Positions 16,653 through 26,089 of a stretch of 64,000 nucleotides of DNA are shown here, one piece after another. The stretch's first letter is position 1, and every line of letters starts with the position of its first letter. The notes beneath the pieces are model-generated. The model had not been told where the DNA came from. It saw nothing but the letters and a program-made list of their open reading frames with translations, and searched no databases. The position numbers and the translations under genes were made by a program. Source of the DNA: Exiguobacterium undae DSM 14481 (GTDB taxonomy: Bacteria > Bacillota > Bacilli > Exiguobacteriales > Exiguobacteriaceae); the NCBI RefSeq assembly GCF_000620805.1, contig NZ_KK211187.1:777957-841956 (forward strand). Reading direction: 5' to 3'.

Positions 16653-17474
16653 ATGCAATCATTTTCTACGATTCGACTCAAAGACGGGGCGACGGACTAC
16701 GTCGGGCAATCAGCTGAACGCCTGCAACGTGTCATCCGCCAGCTCGAGGATGGGCTCGAACAATCTAACTATACCCGATTAATCACCCCTTTAATTGAAG
16801 AAGTCGGTGGCCGGGAACAAATTCGGATGGATTTTACGACAAGTGTCGCGCGGGCGCTCAGTGAGCGGGGCCGCGAACAATATAAGCGCGTCTTTTACAG
16901 TGGTTCGGTCTTCCAGCCGGAAGAAAAGTTCCAAGTCGGATTTGAAGAGCGGGGCGTCATCGCCGAGGTCGAAGCGATCCAACTCGGCGTCCGGTTGATC
17001 GAAGAATTGACCGGTAAAGAAGTGACGTTGTCGATCGGCGATGCCGGACTGATTGAACACTTGATTGAAACCCGGGTCGGTGATCACCACCTACGGGATC
17101 AAGTGACGCAGATGTTGCGGTTACGGAACGTCATCGAACTGAAACGGATTGCCCGGGAACTCGATGATGCCTTGCTCGCCAAACTCCCGCTCTTGTTTGG
17201 TCGGGAAGGGGCGGAACAGATCTTGCCGTATGTCGACGAAACCCGCTTGAATGCCGTCATCGATTTAGCAGACGCCGTCAATGCCGATCTCGACTTCGGA
17301 CAGATGGGGTTGCAGACATACTATGATGGCGTGACGATTCACGGTTTCATCGAAGGTGTGACCGAGCCGGTATTGGTCGGAGGACGATACGACCGGCTGT
17401 ATGAACAATTTGGTCAGGAACAACAAGCGTTCGGGATCGGATTTTCCGTCGAACGACTCGCGGAGGTGCTCTAA
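16653..17474 (+). CDS. hisZ: ATP phosphoribosyltransferase regulatory subunit HisZ
   Basis: This histidyl-tRNA-synthetase-like paralogue activates the short-form HisG and transmits histidine feedback. The 273-residue length is well below the roughly 390 of B. subtilis HisZ, so the C-terminal domain is lacking; the class II aaRS core is intact with SGSVFQPEE, the IAEVEAIQLG segment and the final VGGRYDRLYEQFG plus AFGIGFSVERL. AAAGGAG precedes the ATG, and it abuts hisG with no gap. Confidence 0.9.
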   Translation: MQSFSTIRLKDGATDYVGQSAERLQRVIRQLEDGLEQSNYTRLITPLIEEVGGREQIRMDFTTSVARALSERGREQYKRVFYSGSVFQPEEKFQVGFEERGVIAEVEAIQLGVRLIEELTGKEVTLSIGDAGLIEHLIETRVGDHHLRDQVTQMLRLRNVIELKRIARELDDALLAKLPLLFGREGAEQILPYVDETRLNAVIDLADAVNADLDFGQMGLQTYYDGVTIHGFIEGVTEPVLVGGRYDRLYEQFGQEQQAFGIGFSVERLAEVL

Positions 17475-18083
17475 ATGCGGATTGGGATTACGAAAGGCCG
17501 GCTGTCGAAAACGACGGAACGGTATTTAAAAGAAGCAGGCGTCGAAACATGGGGGGCGATCGAACGTGAATTGATCGTCAAACGCGGCGAACATGAATTC
17601 GTCTTCATGAAAGGATCGGACTTGATTCCGTACGTCGCCCAAGGCGTCCTCGACGTCGCGATCACCGGCAGCGACATCCTGCTCGAATCGGATCAGGAAT
17701 TGTCGGAACTGGCAGAACTACCATTCGGGATTTGCCGGATGTCGGTTTGTGCGAAAGAGCCGTTGCAGTTCGAAGGCGGACGGCGGGTCCGGATCGCGAC
17801 CAAATATCCGGTCATCGCAAAACGTTACTTCAGTGAACTGGGTGTCGATGTCGATATCGTGCCGCTGAACGGTTCGGTTGAACTGGCACCATTGCTCGGA
17901 CTTGCCGATGCGATCGTCGATATCGTCGAAACGGGTGAGACACTCCGGGCGAACGGTCTTAATGAATACGAAAAAATCATCGATATCAACGCCCGATTCT
18001 TTACAAGCGAGTGGACGTTGAAACGCAAACGCGTCGAAGTGATTCAATTACTCGAACAGCTGACAGAAGGAGTGACTCGGTAA
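17475..18083 (+). CDS. hisG: ATP phosphoribosyltransferase, short form
   Basis: The enzyme joins ATP and PRPP, the committed step of histidine synthesis. Its 202 residues correspond to the short HisG-S form, which lacks the regulatory domain and needs HisZ, encoded immediately upstream. Motifs are MRIGITKGRLSK, DVAITGSDILLE, RIATKYP and the PRPP loop DAIVDIVETGETLRANGL. The stop overlaps the hisD start (TAATG). Confidence 0.96.
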   Translation: MRIGITKGRLSKTTERYLKEAGVETWGAIERELIVKRGEHEFVFMKGSDLIPYVAQGVLDVAITGSDILLESDQELSELAELPFGICRMSVCAKEPLQFEGGRRVRIATKYPVIAKRYFSELGVDVDIVPLNGSVELAPLLGLADAIVDIVETGETLRANGLNEYEKIIDINARFFTSEWTLKRKRVEVIQLLEQLTEGVTR

Positions 18084-19300
18084 TGGCAACGACAAAAAAC
18101 TTCAGTGTCGACCGCGAGACGGAGCAAGCCGTCCGGTCGATTCTGGAACAAGTGGCAAACGACGGCGATGCAGCCGTCCGTCGCTATACAAGTGAATTTG
18201 ACCGTGTTGATTTGACAGACTTCCGTTTGGATGAAACGAAGATTCAAGAAGCGTTTGATCAAGCCGATCCGAATCTGGTCGACTCGTTAAAACTGATGGC
18301 GACTCGACTCGTTGAGTGGCACGAACAAGAATTGCCGTCCGACATCGAGCTCGTCGAAGCGGACGTCACCCGTCGCCAACGGTTTGTTCCGGTTGACTCG
18401 GTCGGGATTTATGTCCCGGGCGGAGCAGCAAGTTATCCGTCGACCGTCCTGATGAACGCGATTCCGGCTAAAGTCGCCGGCGTCGAACGGGTCGTCATGG
18501 TGACACCCGTCACCGGACTCAGCACGGAAGTATTGGTCGCGGCGAAAATCGCCGGTGTGACAGAAATCTATACGATCGGTGGCGCCCAAGCCGTCGCTGC
18601 CTTGACGTTCGGTACGGAATCGATTCAAGCGGTTGATTTGATCGTCGGACCGGGTAACCGGTTTGTTGCCGAAGCGAAACGTCAAGTCTACGGCATCGTT
18701 GGTATCGACTCAGTCGCTGGACCGTCAGAAGTCGTCGTCATCGCTGATGAGACGGCGCATCCGGACCGGATTGCCGCCGATCTCCTCGCCCAAGCAGAAC
18801 ACGACCGGGACGCCGTCGCGATTGCCTTTGTCCCGACGGAAGCGATGAAAGCCGACGTCGATGCGAACATTGAACGCCGTCTGCAACAGTTACCGCGCCA
18901 GGAGATTGCACGCCGGGCGATGGAAAACGGCGGCGTCTTCGTTGCCTCACTTGATGAAGCGATTGAAGAAGCAAACCGTTTGGCAGCCGAACACTTGGAG
19001 CTCGCTGTCGCGAACCCGCAAGAGGTCGTCAAGTTGATCCGTCACGCCGGGATGATTTTCCTCGGACACGAAACACCGGAAACACTCGGGGATTATGTCG
19101 CCGGGACGAACCACGTCTTACCGACATCCGGGACAGCCCGCTTTGCGTCCGGCTTATCGGCACGAACGTTCTTACGTCACCAGACGATGCTCGAAGCGAC
19201 ACGGGAAGGTGTCGCCCGACTAGCGAATGCCGCGAAAACCGTTGCCCGGGTCGAAGGACTCGAAGCACACGCACAAGCGATAGAAGTGAGGGAGAACTGA
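18083..19300 (+). CDS. hisD: Histidinol dehydrogenase
   Basis: This zinc enzyme oxidises L-histidinol to histidine in two NAD-dependent steps. I start it at ATG 18083 (405 residues), overlapping the hisG stop with AGAAGGAG upstream; an upstream in-frame start at 18011 would lie deep in hisG. It is about 20 residues shorter at the N-terminus than most HisD. Visible motifs include VPGGAASYPSTVLMNAIPAKVAGV, IGGAQAVAALTFGT, GPSEVVVIAD and AEHLEL. Its stop overlaps the hisC start. Confidence 0.96.
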   Translation: MATTKNFSVDRETEQAVRSILEQVANDGDAAVRRYTSEFDRVDLTDFRLDETKIQEAFDQADPNLVDSLKLMATRLVEWHEQELPSDIELVEADVTRRQRFVPVDSVGIYVPGGAASYPSTVLMNAIPAKVAGVERVVMVTPVTGLSTEVLVAAKIAGVTEIYTIGGAQAVAALTFGTESIQAVDLIVGPGNRFVAEAKRQVYGIVGIDSVAGPSEVVVIADETAHPDRIAADLLAQAEHDRDAVAIAFVPTEAMKADVDANIERRLQQLPRQEIARRAMENGGVFVASLDEAIEEANRLAAEHLELAVANPQEVVKLIRHAGMIFLGHETPETLGDYVAGTNHVLPTSGTARFASGLSARTFLRHQTMLEATREGVARLANAAKTVARVEGLEAHAQAIEVREN

Positions 19301-20271
19301 TGCGACTACACCAAAACGAACGATTTACGGCACACAGTCCGGTTGGCATCGAGACGATCAAACAACTCGTCGAGACGTTTCCGTTCAATGAATATCCGGT
19401 CGAAGTCATCGATCAAGTCAAAGCATCGTACAGCGCCTATGCCGGTGTCCGTCCGACGCAACTCGTGGCCGGGAACGGCTCCGACGAACTGATTGGTTAC
19501 CTCTGTGCCCGCTACGCCGGTCCAGAGTCACCGGTCATCGCCTCGCAACCGGACTTCGTCATGTATCAGTTTTATGCCGACCGCGCACGGGCTGACTTCA
19601 GTAAAGTCCCGTTGCTCGACGGGATGGCGCTTGATGTCGATGGACTGCTCGCTGCACCAGGCAACATCATCTTCCTCAGTCACCCGCATAATCCGTCAGG
19701 GATCTTGCGGAAGGAACAGGATGTCCGCCGATTGCTCGACAGCGGAAAATATGTCGTGATTGATGAAGCCTACATCGACTTTGCCCTCGAACAATCGATG
19801 GTCGCTCTGCTCGACGAGTATCCGAACGCCATCATTCTCCGGACGTTGTCGAAAGCATTTGGTCTCGCGTCCTTGCGACTCGGCTTCCTGATTGCCAGTG
19901 AACAGGTCGTCGCGGAAGTCGAATCAATCAAGTCGCCGTATAACGTCTCCGGACTCTCGGCTGCGGTCGGAATCGCCATCATGGCCGAGCCGGAGCTGGA
20001 TCTCGTCTTGGAAGAGACGTTCGCGAGCCGGGACACGATTGCCCGTCTGGTCGAACCGCTCGGCAGAACGTATCCGAGTGCTGCGAATTTTGTTTACGTT
20101 GAATACGACGAAGCTGAACGCTTCACCGAACGTTGTGCCAACGCCGGACTGCGGATCCGTTTGTTTGACGGAGCCTTCCGTGTCAGTTGCGGCTCGACGG
20201 AAGCGATGGAAATCTTAGAGAAATGTGTAGAGGAGGAACTGCAATGCGTCGTGGGACAAGTGAACGAGTAA
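19300..20271 (+). CDS. hisC: Histidinol-phosphate aminotransferase
   Basis: This PLP enzyme transfers an amino group from glutamate to imidazole acetol phosphate. At 323 residues it is shorter than the usual 350-360 and begins almost directly at LHQNER. The core is complete: NPSGILR, VIDEAYIDF, the PLP lysine in RTLSKAFGLASLRLGF, and the C-terminal RVSCGS. It overlaps hisD by one base and hisB by 28 nt, so the hisB ribosome binding site lies within its last codons. Confidence 0.94.
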   Translation: MRLHQNERFTAHSPVGIETIKQLVETFPFNEYPVEVIDQVKASYSAYAGVRPTQLVAGNGSDELIGYLCARYAGPESPVIASQPDFVMYQFYADRARADFSKVPLLDGMALDVDGLLAAPGNIIFLSHPHNPSGILRKEQDVRRLLDSGKYVVIDEAYIDFALEQSMVALLDEYPNAIILRTLSKAFGLASLRLGFLIASEQVVAEVESIKSPYNVSGLSAAVGIAIMAEPELDLVLEETFASRDTIARLVEPLGRTYPSAANFVYVEYDEAERFTERCANAGLRIRLFDGAFRVSCGSTEAMEILEKCVEEELQCVVGQVNE

Positions 20272-20825
20272 GTTCAGAATCAGAAATCAAGGTGGCGGTC
20301 GACCTCAGTGGCGGACCGGTTGAAATCAAGACGGGCGTCGGTTTCTTTGACCACATGTTGACCTTGTTTGCCTTTCAGGCCCGGATTGGTCTGGTGATCG
20401 AAGCGAAGGGCGATCTCTGGATCGATGCCCACCATACGGTGGAAGATACGGCCATCGTTCTCGGAGCGGCCTTAACGGAAGCGTTAGGCGACAAAGCCGG
20501 CATCGAACGGTACGGCGAATCACGTGTGCCGATGGACGAGACGCTTGCCTCGGTCGTCCTCGACTTCAGCGGTCGTCCGTATACCGTCTTCCTCGCCGAA
20601 TTCAAAAATCCGAAGCTCGGTGATTTTGATACGGAATTGGCGGAAGAGTTTTTCCAAGGTTTGTCCCGCAGTGCCCGGATGACGATTCATGCCCAAGTCC
20701 TCTACGGTTCGAATACGCACCATATGATCGAAGGACTGTTCAAGGCACTGGGCCGGGCTGTCCGTCAAGCGGTTGCCGTAACCGGTGACGGCGTCCCGTC
20801 GACGAAAGGACTGATTGACCAATGA
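20244..20825 (+). CDS. hisB: Imidazoleglycerol-phosphate dehydratase
   Basis: The 193-residue manganese enzyme dehydrates imidazole glycerol phosphate. It has the ligand motifs GFFDHMLT, DAHHTVEDTAI and the second-half THHMIEGLFKALGRA. ATG 20244 is chosen because AGGAGG lies at 20231-20236; a longer in-frame start inside hisC has no such support. This is the monofunctional bacterial form without a phosphatase domain, consistent with the separate PHP phosphatase nearby. Confidence 0.96.
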   Translation: MRRGTSERVSSESEIKVAVDLSGGPVEIKTGVGFFDHMLTLFAFQARIGLVIEAKGDLWIDAHHTVEDTAIVLGAALTEALGDKAGIERYGESRVPMDETLASVVLDFSGRPYTVFLAEFKNPKLGDFDTELAEEFFQGLSRSARMTIHAQVLYGSNTHHMIEGLFKALGRAVRQAVAVTGDGVPSTKGLIDQ

Positions 20826-21409
20826 TCGCGATTGTAGATTATGGTGTCGGCAACATCGCCAACATCGAACGGGCGTTAAAAGAGCTCGGAGAAGCCGTCA
20901 TCGTCACGAGTGATCTGGAATTGCTCGGACAGGCGGAAGCGCTCGTCTTACCGGGTGTCGGTGCCTATGCCCCGGCAATGGCCCGGTTAGAAGAGACGGG
21001 ATTGATTGAGTTCTTACAGGAACAAGCGACGAAAAAACCATTCCTCGGGATTTGCCTCGGGATGCAACTGTTGTTTGAATCAAGTGATGAAGACGGCCAG
21101 ACGCAAGGGCTCGGCATCTTACCGGGAACAGTCGAAAAGTTACCGAGTGACGTCCGCTTGCCGCACATGGGCTGGCACCAGTTGACGAATCATGGCGAAG
21201 CGGTTTATTTCGTCCACTCGTACGGTGCCGTCTGTGAACCGGACTGGATCGTCGACTCGGTCGAATACGGACGACTCGTCCCGGCCATCGTCCAAAAGGA
21301 CTTGGTGACAGGGATGCAGTTCCACCCGGAGAAGAGTGGCGAAGTCGGATTGAAATTACTTAAGGAATGGAGAGAGACGACATGCAACTCTACCCAGCAA
21401 TCGATTTAA
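20822..21409 (+). CDS. hisH: Imidazole glycerol phosphate synthase subunit HisH
   Basis: The 195-residue class I glutamine amidotransferase provides ammonia to HisF. The triad is visible as the nucleophile in LGICLGMQLLFE and the His/Glu of MQFHPEKSG near the C-terminus. It overlaps hisB by ATGA and hisA by 28 nt. Confidence 0.96.
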   Translation: MIAIVDYGVGNIANIERALKELGEAVIVTSDLELLGQAEALVLPGVGAYAPAMARLEETGLIEFLQEQATKKPFLGICLGMQLLFESSDEDGQTQGLGILPGTVEKLPSDVRLPHMGWHQLTNHGEAVYFVHSYGAVCEPDWIVDSVEYGRLVPAIVQKDLVTGMQFHPEKSGEVGLKLLKEWRETTCNSTQQSI

Positions 21410-22086
21410 TGAGCGGACAGGCCGTCCGGCTCAAACAAGGTGATTTTCAACAGCAGACCTTTTTCGGGGATGCGTTGACAATCGCGAGACGGTTTAAAGA
21501 AGACGGTGCGACAGCGATTCACCTGATTGATCTCGATGGCGCAAAAGCCGGTGAACCTCTTCACTTGAGCCTGATTGCGGACATCAAAAAAGAAACCGGT
21601 TTGTTCGTCGAAGCCGGCGGCGGCGTCCGCAACATCGAAACGGTCGAAGCCTACGTTGGCGCCGGGATTGACCGAATCTTGATCGGCACCGTTGCGCTCG
21701 AAGACGAAGCGTTGCTCGAACAGATGATTGAGCTTGCCGGTGATAAGTTGGCAGTTGCCTTGGATGCCAAAGACGGCATCGTCCAGACACGCGGCTGGCT
21801 CGAAGCGAGTGACTGGACGCTCGAGCGGGCGATCGAACACTTGATTCAAAAAGGCATTAAGACCTTTTTATACACGGACATCTCCCGTGACGGGATGATG
21901 CAGGGACCAGATGTTGACGGACTCGACCGCTTAAAACGGGACGGCGTTGAACTGATTGCGTCCGGTGGCGTGACGACGGTCGAAGACGTCGCCCGCTTAA
22001 AAGAGATCGGGATGGACGGTGCCGTCATCGGTCGTGCCTTGCTCGACGGTTCGTTGTCGTTGAAAGAGGTGCTTCGCGTATGTTGA
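21382..22086 (+). CDS. hisA: Phosphoribosylformimino-AICAR ribotide isomerase
   Basis: This 234-residue beta/alpha barrel isomerase catalyses the Amadori rearrangement before the HisHF step. It starts [21 protein letters not shown], has the half-barrel phosphate loops VEAGGGVRN and ASGGVTT, and a second catalytic Asp in [17 protein letters not shown] 21382 has GGAGAGAG upstream and lies inside the end of hisH; the stop overlaps the hisF start. Confidence 0.96.
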   Translation: MQLYPAIDLMSGQAVRLKQGDFQQQTFFGDALTIARRFKEDGATAIHLIDLDGAKAGEPLHLSLIADIKKETGLFVEAGGGVRNIETVEAYVGAGIDRILIGTVALEDEALLEQMIELAGDKLAVALDAKDGIVQTRGWLEASDWTLERAIEHLIQKGIKTFLYTDISRDGMMQGPDVDGLDRLKRDGVELIASGGVTTVEDVARLKEIGMDGAVIGRALLDGSLSLKEVLRVC

Positions 22087-22829
22087 TGAAACGGATCATT
22101 CCTTGCCTCGATGTCAAGGAGGGGCGCGTCGTCAAAGGCGTGAAGTTTCAAAATCTGCGCGACCTCGGAGATCCCGTCGCCGTCGCGAAATACTATTACG
22201 AACAAGGTGCCGATGAGCTGGTGTTACTTGATATCTCGGCAACACAAGAAGGACGCGACACGATGCTCGATATCGTCGAGCGGGTGGCGGAAGTCATCTA
22301 CATGCCATTTACGGTCGGGGGCGGCATCAAGACACTGGAAGACGCGAAACGATTGATCCGTGCCGGTGCCGATAAAGTCTCCCTCAATTCATCGGCGTTA
22401 CAGAACCCGCAACTGATTCAAGACATCAGCCGCTTGTTTGGTGTTCAGGCGACGGTCGTCGCGATCGACGCCAAGCGGACTGGTGATTCGTGGGGCGTCT
22501 TCTCGCACGGCGGCACACAAGCCGTCGGACGGGATGCGATCGAATGGGCGAAGGAAGCGGTATCGCTTGGAGCCGGTGAATTGCTCGTCACATCGATGGA
22601 TGCAGACGGAACAAAGGACGGCTACGATTTGGAATTGATTCAACGCTTACGCGAAGTCGTCAATGTGCCGTTGATCGCCTCCGGTGGGGTCGGGACACTC
22701 GAACACTTGGCGGAAGGTCTCGAAGCGGGAGCCGATGCGGCACTTGCGGCATCGATTTTCCACGAAGCGACTTATACGATGCCGGAGACAAAAGACTACT
22801 TGAAGGCGAGAGGAGTCGACGTCCGATGA
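22080..22829 (+). CDS. hisF: Imidazole glycerol phosphate synthase subunit HisF
   Basis: This is the 249-residue cyclase barrel that pairs with HisH. The catalytic Asp residues are in [15 protein letters not shown] and [14 protein letters not shown], and phosphate loops are VGGGIKT and ASGGVGT. Translation may begin at ATG 22080 or 22086; AAAGAGGTG upstream fits the first slightly better. It overlaps hisA by 7 nt and hisI by 4 nt. Confidence 0.96.
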   Translation: MLMKRIIPCLDVKEGRVVKGVKFQNLRDLGDPVAVAKYYYEQGADELVLLDISATQEGRDTMLDIVERVAEVIYMPFTVGGGIKTLEDAKRLIRAGADKVSLNSSALQNPQLIQDISRLFGVQATVVAIDAKRTGDSWGVFSHGGTQAVGRDAIEWAKEAVSLGAGELLVTSMDADGTKDGYDLELIQRLREVVNVPLIASGGVGTLEHLAEGLEAGADAALAASIFHEATYTMPETKDYLKARGVDVR

Positions 22830-23149
22830 TCGAATTGAATTTTTCGAAGGGACTCGTCGCGGCCGTAATTTTAGATGAGACGACAAACGATGTCCTGATG
22901 GTCGGCTTCATGGATCAGGCAGCTTACGACAAGACGCTTGCGACTGGACTCGTCACGTTTTTCTCAAGGACGAAAAACCGCCTTTGGACGAAGGGCGAGA
23001 CGAGCGGGAATACGCTCGAACTACGCCGTATGTGGATCGACTGCGATCAGGACAGTCTGTTGATTACTGTCAAAGCGAACGGACCGACGTGCCATACCGG
23101 CAATCGGACATGTTTCTATACAGAAGTGGAGGTGCCGCATGCTACATGA
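22826..23149 (+). CDS. hisI: Phosphoribosyl-AMP cyclohydrolase
   Basis: The 107-residue zinc enzyme opens the adenine ring of phosphoribosyl-AMP. It has the motif [22 protein letters not shown] and the metal-binding DCDQDSLLI and [10 protein letters not shown]. In many Bacillales it is fused to HisE; here the two are separate frames overlapping by 11 nt, so the pair is split but translationally coupled. Confidence 0.95.
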   Translation: MIELNFSKGLVAAVILDETTNDVLMVGFMDQAAYDKTLATGLVTFFSRTKNRLWTKGETSGNTLELRRMWIDCDQDSLLITVKANGPTCHTGNRTCFYTEVEVPHAT

Positions 23150-23441
23150 ACTTGAACGTACAGTAAAAGAAAAAATCGCGTCACAAGATGAGGCGTCTTA
23201 TACGAACTACCTGGTCAAAGCCGGGCGGGAAAAAATCGCTAAGAAGTTTGGCGAAGAGGCCTTTGAAGTCGTCCTCGCGGGCGACGACACCCTTGCGGAA
23301 GAGACAGCGGATTTGCTGTATCATCTGACGGTGTTGCTTGCTGATCGGGGTGTTTCGTTTACCGACGTCGAAGCCGTCTTGAACGAACGCCACGGAACAA
23401 AGTCGACGTTTAAGGATCGACCGGATATCGAACAGTGGTAA
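23139..23441 (+). CDS. hisE: Phosphoribosyl-ATP pyrophosphatase
   Basis: This 100-residue MazG-like protein hydrolyses phosphoribosyl-ATP to phosphoribosyl-AMP. The motif KKFGEEAFEVVLAG and the EETADLLYHLTVLLADRG helix carry the acidic metal ligands. It is the last gene of the operon and overlaps hisI by 11 nt. Confidence 0.95.
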   Translation: MLHELERTVKEKIASQDEASYTNYLVKAGREKIAKKFGEEAFEVVLAGDDTLAEETADLLYHLTVLLADRGVSFTDVEAVLNERHGTKSTFKDRPDIEQW

Positions 23442-23447
23442 TCCATG

Positions 23448-23483
23448 ACTCTGCATTCCTCAAACGGGATGCAGAGTTTTTTT
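23448..23483 (+). terminator. Intrinsic terminator of the his operon
   Basis: ACTCTGCATTCC (23448-23459) and GGGATGCAGAGT (23466-23477) form a stem (with terminal G-T tolerance) followed by a T run. Confidence 0.93.
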
Positions 23484-23610
23484 GCTGAAAAAAGTGGGAA
23501 AACAACAAAGGAAGTGTCATCAAATCGTCAGAACATTTTGATAGGCATTTAGTAGAAAGCGGGCGTATAATCAAGAGCATAGTCTGTTTGTCCAGAAAGT
23601 AGGTGTCATC

Positions 23611-24330
23611 TTGATCACGAAAAAAGAAATCACGAAAACGATCAAAGAACAATCAAAAGAAACAATCGAAGAGTTGCTTGCGAAAGGCGACTCGTTAAAA
23701 GAAGAGATTGCTAGTGCGATTACGCACGGACTGGGTGTCATCTTCAGCATCGTCGCTTTAGTATTGCTGGTCCTGCAAGCCTCGAAGTCGGGCAGTGCCT
23801 GGAACATCACCGCCGTCAGTATCTTTGGCGCGACGATGATTTTGCTCTATCTGTTCTCGACGTTGATGCACTCGCTGATGCATACGCGTGCCAATAAAGT
23901 CTTACAGATCCTTGATCATGCGGGAATCTACTTATTGATTGCCGGGAGCTATACACCGTTCGCTTTGATCACGTTGCGCGGACCACTCGGTTGGACGTTG
24001 CTCGGGATCGTCTGGGGAGTCGGGACACTCGGCATCATCTGGAAACTGTATTCGACCGGAAAATATGTCTGGATTTCGAACGCCTCGTATTTGATTCTCG
24101 GTTGGTGCTGTCTGTTTGCCATCAAACCGATTTATGAAGCGCTTGGCTTACAAGGGTTCCTTCTCCTGCTTGGCGGTGGACTCGCTTATTCCCTTGGTGT
24201 CATCTTTTATGTCTGGGCACGCTTGCCTTACAATCACGCGATTTGGCATCTGTTCGTCCTTGCCGGCAGCGTCTTGATTTTCTTATCGATCTTCTATTAC
24301 GTCGCACCGGCATCGGCACCGCTGTCTTGA
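23611..24330 (+). CDS. Hemolysin III / PAQR-type membrane protein
   Basis: The 239-residue protein has a charged N-terminus (about residues 1-35) followed by seven predicted membrane helices. It carries family marks EEIASAITHGLGVIF, STLMHSL and the late NHAIWHLFVLAGS, whose His residues bind a metal in the PAQR/YqfA family. The start is a TTG at 23611 with AGGTG upstream. Despite the family name, a haemolytic role is not implied. The stop overlaps the proposed start of the next gene. Confidence 0.88.
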   Translation: MITKKEITKTIKEQSKETIEELLAKGDSLKEEIASAITHGLGVIFSIVALVLLVLQASKSGSAWNITAVSIFGATMILLYLFSTLMHSLMHTRANKVLQILDHAGIYLLIAGSYTPFALITLRGPLGWTLLGIVWGVGTLGIIWKLYSTGKYVWISNASYLILGWCCLFAIKPIYEALGLQGFLLLLGGGLAYSLGVIFYVWARLPYNHAIWHLFVLAGSVLIFLSIFYYVAPASAPLS

Positions 24331-25001
24331 AAAACTTAAAGTTACGGGACTGGCTCCCGTTTACCCTCTACATGCTGATTGGTGTTGGACTGCTCCTCTA
24401 TTTCCGTTTTTCGGGAATGATGGAGCAGTTTGATATCCAGGCACTATCGGACTGGATTCGCCAGCAGGGTGCTTTCGGCATGTTGCTGTACATATTGGCT
24501 TATACGATCCGACCGCTCGTCTTTTTCCCGGCGAGCTTGCTGACGGTCTTTGGCGGTTATACCTATGGTCCGTGGGTCGGGACGATTCTTGATGTCATCG
24601 GCGCCGGAACCGGCAGCCTGCTCAGCTTTTGGATTGCCCGCCTGCTCGGTCGGCGCGGGATTGAAAAAATCATCGGCACCGGTAAATTAACAGCGCTCGA
24701 CGAACGGATTGCGACGAATGGATTTGTCGTCGTCTTGATCGTCCGGCTGATTCCGCTGTTTCCGTTTGACGCGATCAGTTACGCGTCGGGGTTGTCGAAG
24801 ATTAAATTCCGGCAGTTTGCACTCGCCAGTTATCTCGGCATCATTCCCGGTGCCTTTGTCTACAACAACATCGGTGCGAGTCTGAGGGATCCGTTTTCCT
24901 GGCAGTTTTTCTTTGCGATCTTCTTATATCTCTTATTTTTTACTGTCGGTTTTTTTGCACAACGGATGTTACGGAAAAAACAAAACAATGAGCACATGTA
25001 A
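24327..25001 (+). CDS. TVP38/TMEM64 (VTT) family membrane protein
   Basis: This polytopic membrane protein has the VTT-domain signature FFPASLLTVFGGYTYGPWVGT, the RLLGRRG segment and the later FPFDAISYASGLSKIKFRQF. The first reliable start is TTG 24327, which overlaps the upstream stop (TTGA), giving 224 residues; a TTG at 24243 would overlap the preceding gene by 88 nt. No good ribosome binding site is visible, so coupling to the upstream gene is likely. VTT proteins are linked to lipid scrambling or polyamine/ion homeostasis; the role here is unknown. Confidence 0.85.
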   Translation: MKNLKLRDWLPFTLYMLIGVGLLLYFRFSGMMEQFDIQALSDWIRQQGAFGMLLYILAYTIRPLVFFPASLLTVFGGYTYGPWVGTILDVIGAGTGSLLSFWIARLLGRRGIEKIIGTGKLTALDERIATNGFVVVLIVRLIPLFPFDAISYASGLSKIKFRQFALASYLGIIPGAFVYNNIGASLRDPFSWQFFFAIFLYLLFFTVGFFAQRMLRKKQNNEHM

Positions 25002-25010
25002 GCGCTTTAT
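24997..25010. promoter_or_regulatory. Candidate catabolite-responsive element (cre)
   Basis: TGTAAGCGCTTTAT matches the Bacillus cre consensus TGWAANCGNTNWCA at all but the last two positions. It overlaps the end of the membrane-protein gene and lies 73 bp before proline dehydrogenase, where CcpA could repress proline catabolism. Confidence 0.4.
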
Positions 25011-25082
25011 GTCATAATATGAATGCAGAGATGTGAACCGACATGGTAAAACAGCCTAGCATTTATTTAGGGGGAGTAATGA

Positions 25083-26003
25083 GTGATGGAACGAGTATTA
25101 CGGGATGGTTTTATCTTTTTATCGCAAAACAAGACATTGAATGGTCTGGCGAAACGGTATGGTCTGAAATTCGGTGCGGGTCGCTTCGTCGCGGGGGATT
25201 CACTGGAAGCCTCAAAACGCGCAATTCAGGACTTGAACTCAAAAGGATTGTGCGTCACGATGGATCACCTCGGTGAGTTCATCTCGACGGTCGCTGAAGC
25301 GGAAATGATGACGCAGGAATGTATTCGTGCGGTGGAAATGATTGCGGAAGAGAAATTAGACTCGCAACTTTCCCTGAAATTGACGTCGCTCGGTCTCGAT
25401 ATCTCGGATGAATTGATTCGCTCGAACATGGAACGGATTTTGACACGGGCGAAAGAAGTCGGCGTTTTCGTCACAATCGACATGGAAGACGAGCCGCGTT
25501 GTGAAAAAACGATTCAACTGTTCGAAGAATTACGTCAATCGTTTGATAACATCGGGACGGTCATCCAGTCGTACTTGTACCGGTCGGAAGACGACATCAA
25601 ACGTGTCGGACGATTCGAGACGAACTTACGGATTGTCAAAGGCGCATATAAAGAGCCGGCAACGGTCGCCTTCCCGGAAAAAGAAGATGTGGACCATAAC
25701 TACATCAAGCTCGTCAAACTGCAACTCTCACTCGGTAACTACGCCGCGGTCGCGACACATGACGATGCGATGATCGAACAAATTATCCGCTATGCGAAAG
25801 ACAACGGCATCGGCAACGACAAGTTCGAATTCCAGATGCTGTACGGCATCCGTGTCGAGCGTCAGCTTGAGCTCGTGAAGCTCGGCTATAAAGTCCGTGT
25901 CTACGTCCCATATGGTCGTGACTGGTACGGCTACTTCATGCGCCGTTTGGCGGAACGTCCGGCGAACGTGGCGTTTGTCCTTAAAGGCATGGTTAAAGGT
26001 TAA
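25083..26003 (+). CDS. Proline dehydrogenase, monofunctional
   Basis: The 306-residue flavoenzyme oxidises proline to pyrroline-5-carboxylate. Family motifs include RFVAGDSLEASKRA, IDMEDEPR, SYLYRSEDDIKR, RIVKGAYKEP and the C-terminal YGYFMRRLAERPANV with the substrate-binding Arg pair. The start may be GTG 25083 or ATG 25086, both after AGGGGGA. No pyrroline-5-carboxylate dehydrogenase gene is adjacent, so the second step must be encoded elsewhere. Confidence 0.94.
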   Translation: MMERVLRDGFIFLSQNKTLNGLAKRYGLKFGAGRFVAGDSLEASKRAIQDLNSKGLCVTMDHLGEFISTVAEAEMMTQECIRAVEMIAEEKLDSQLSLKLTSLGLDISDELIRSNMERILTRAKEVGVFVTIDMEDEPRCEKTIQLFEELRQSFDNIGTVIQSYLYRSEDDIKRVGRFETNLRIVKGAYKEPATVAFPEKEDVDHNYIKLVKLQLSLGNYAAVATHDDAMIEQIIRYAKDNGIGNDKFEFQMLYGIRVERQLELVKLGYKVRVYVPYGRDWYGYFMRRLAERPANVAFVLKGMVKG

Positions 26004-26008
26004 AATGT

Positions 26009-26047
26009 AAAAGGGGAGGAGCCATTTTGGTTTCCTCCCTTTCTTTT
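26009..26047 (+). terminator. Intrinsic terminator after proline dehydrogenase
   Basis: AAGGGGAGGA pairs with TCCTCCCTTT across a short loop, followed by TCTTTTTC. Confidence 0.85.
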
Positions 26048-26089
26048 TCTATACATTGGATGATTACATACGTATTTGCTAATTTGATA

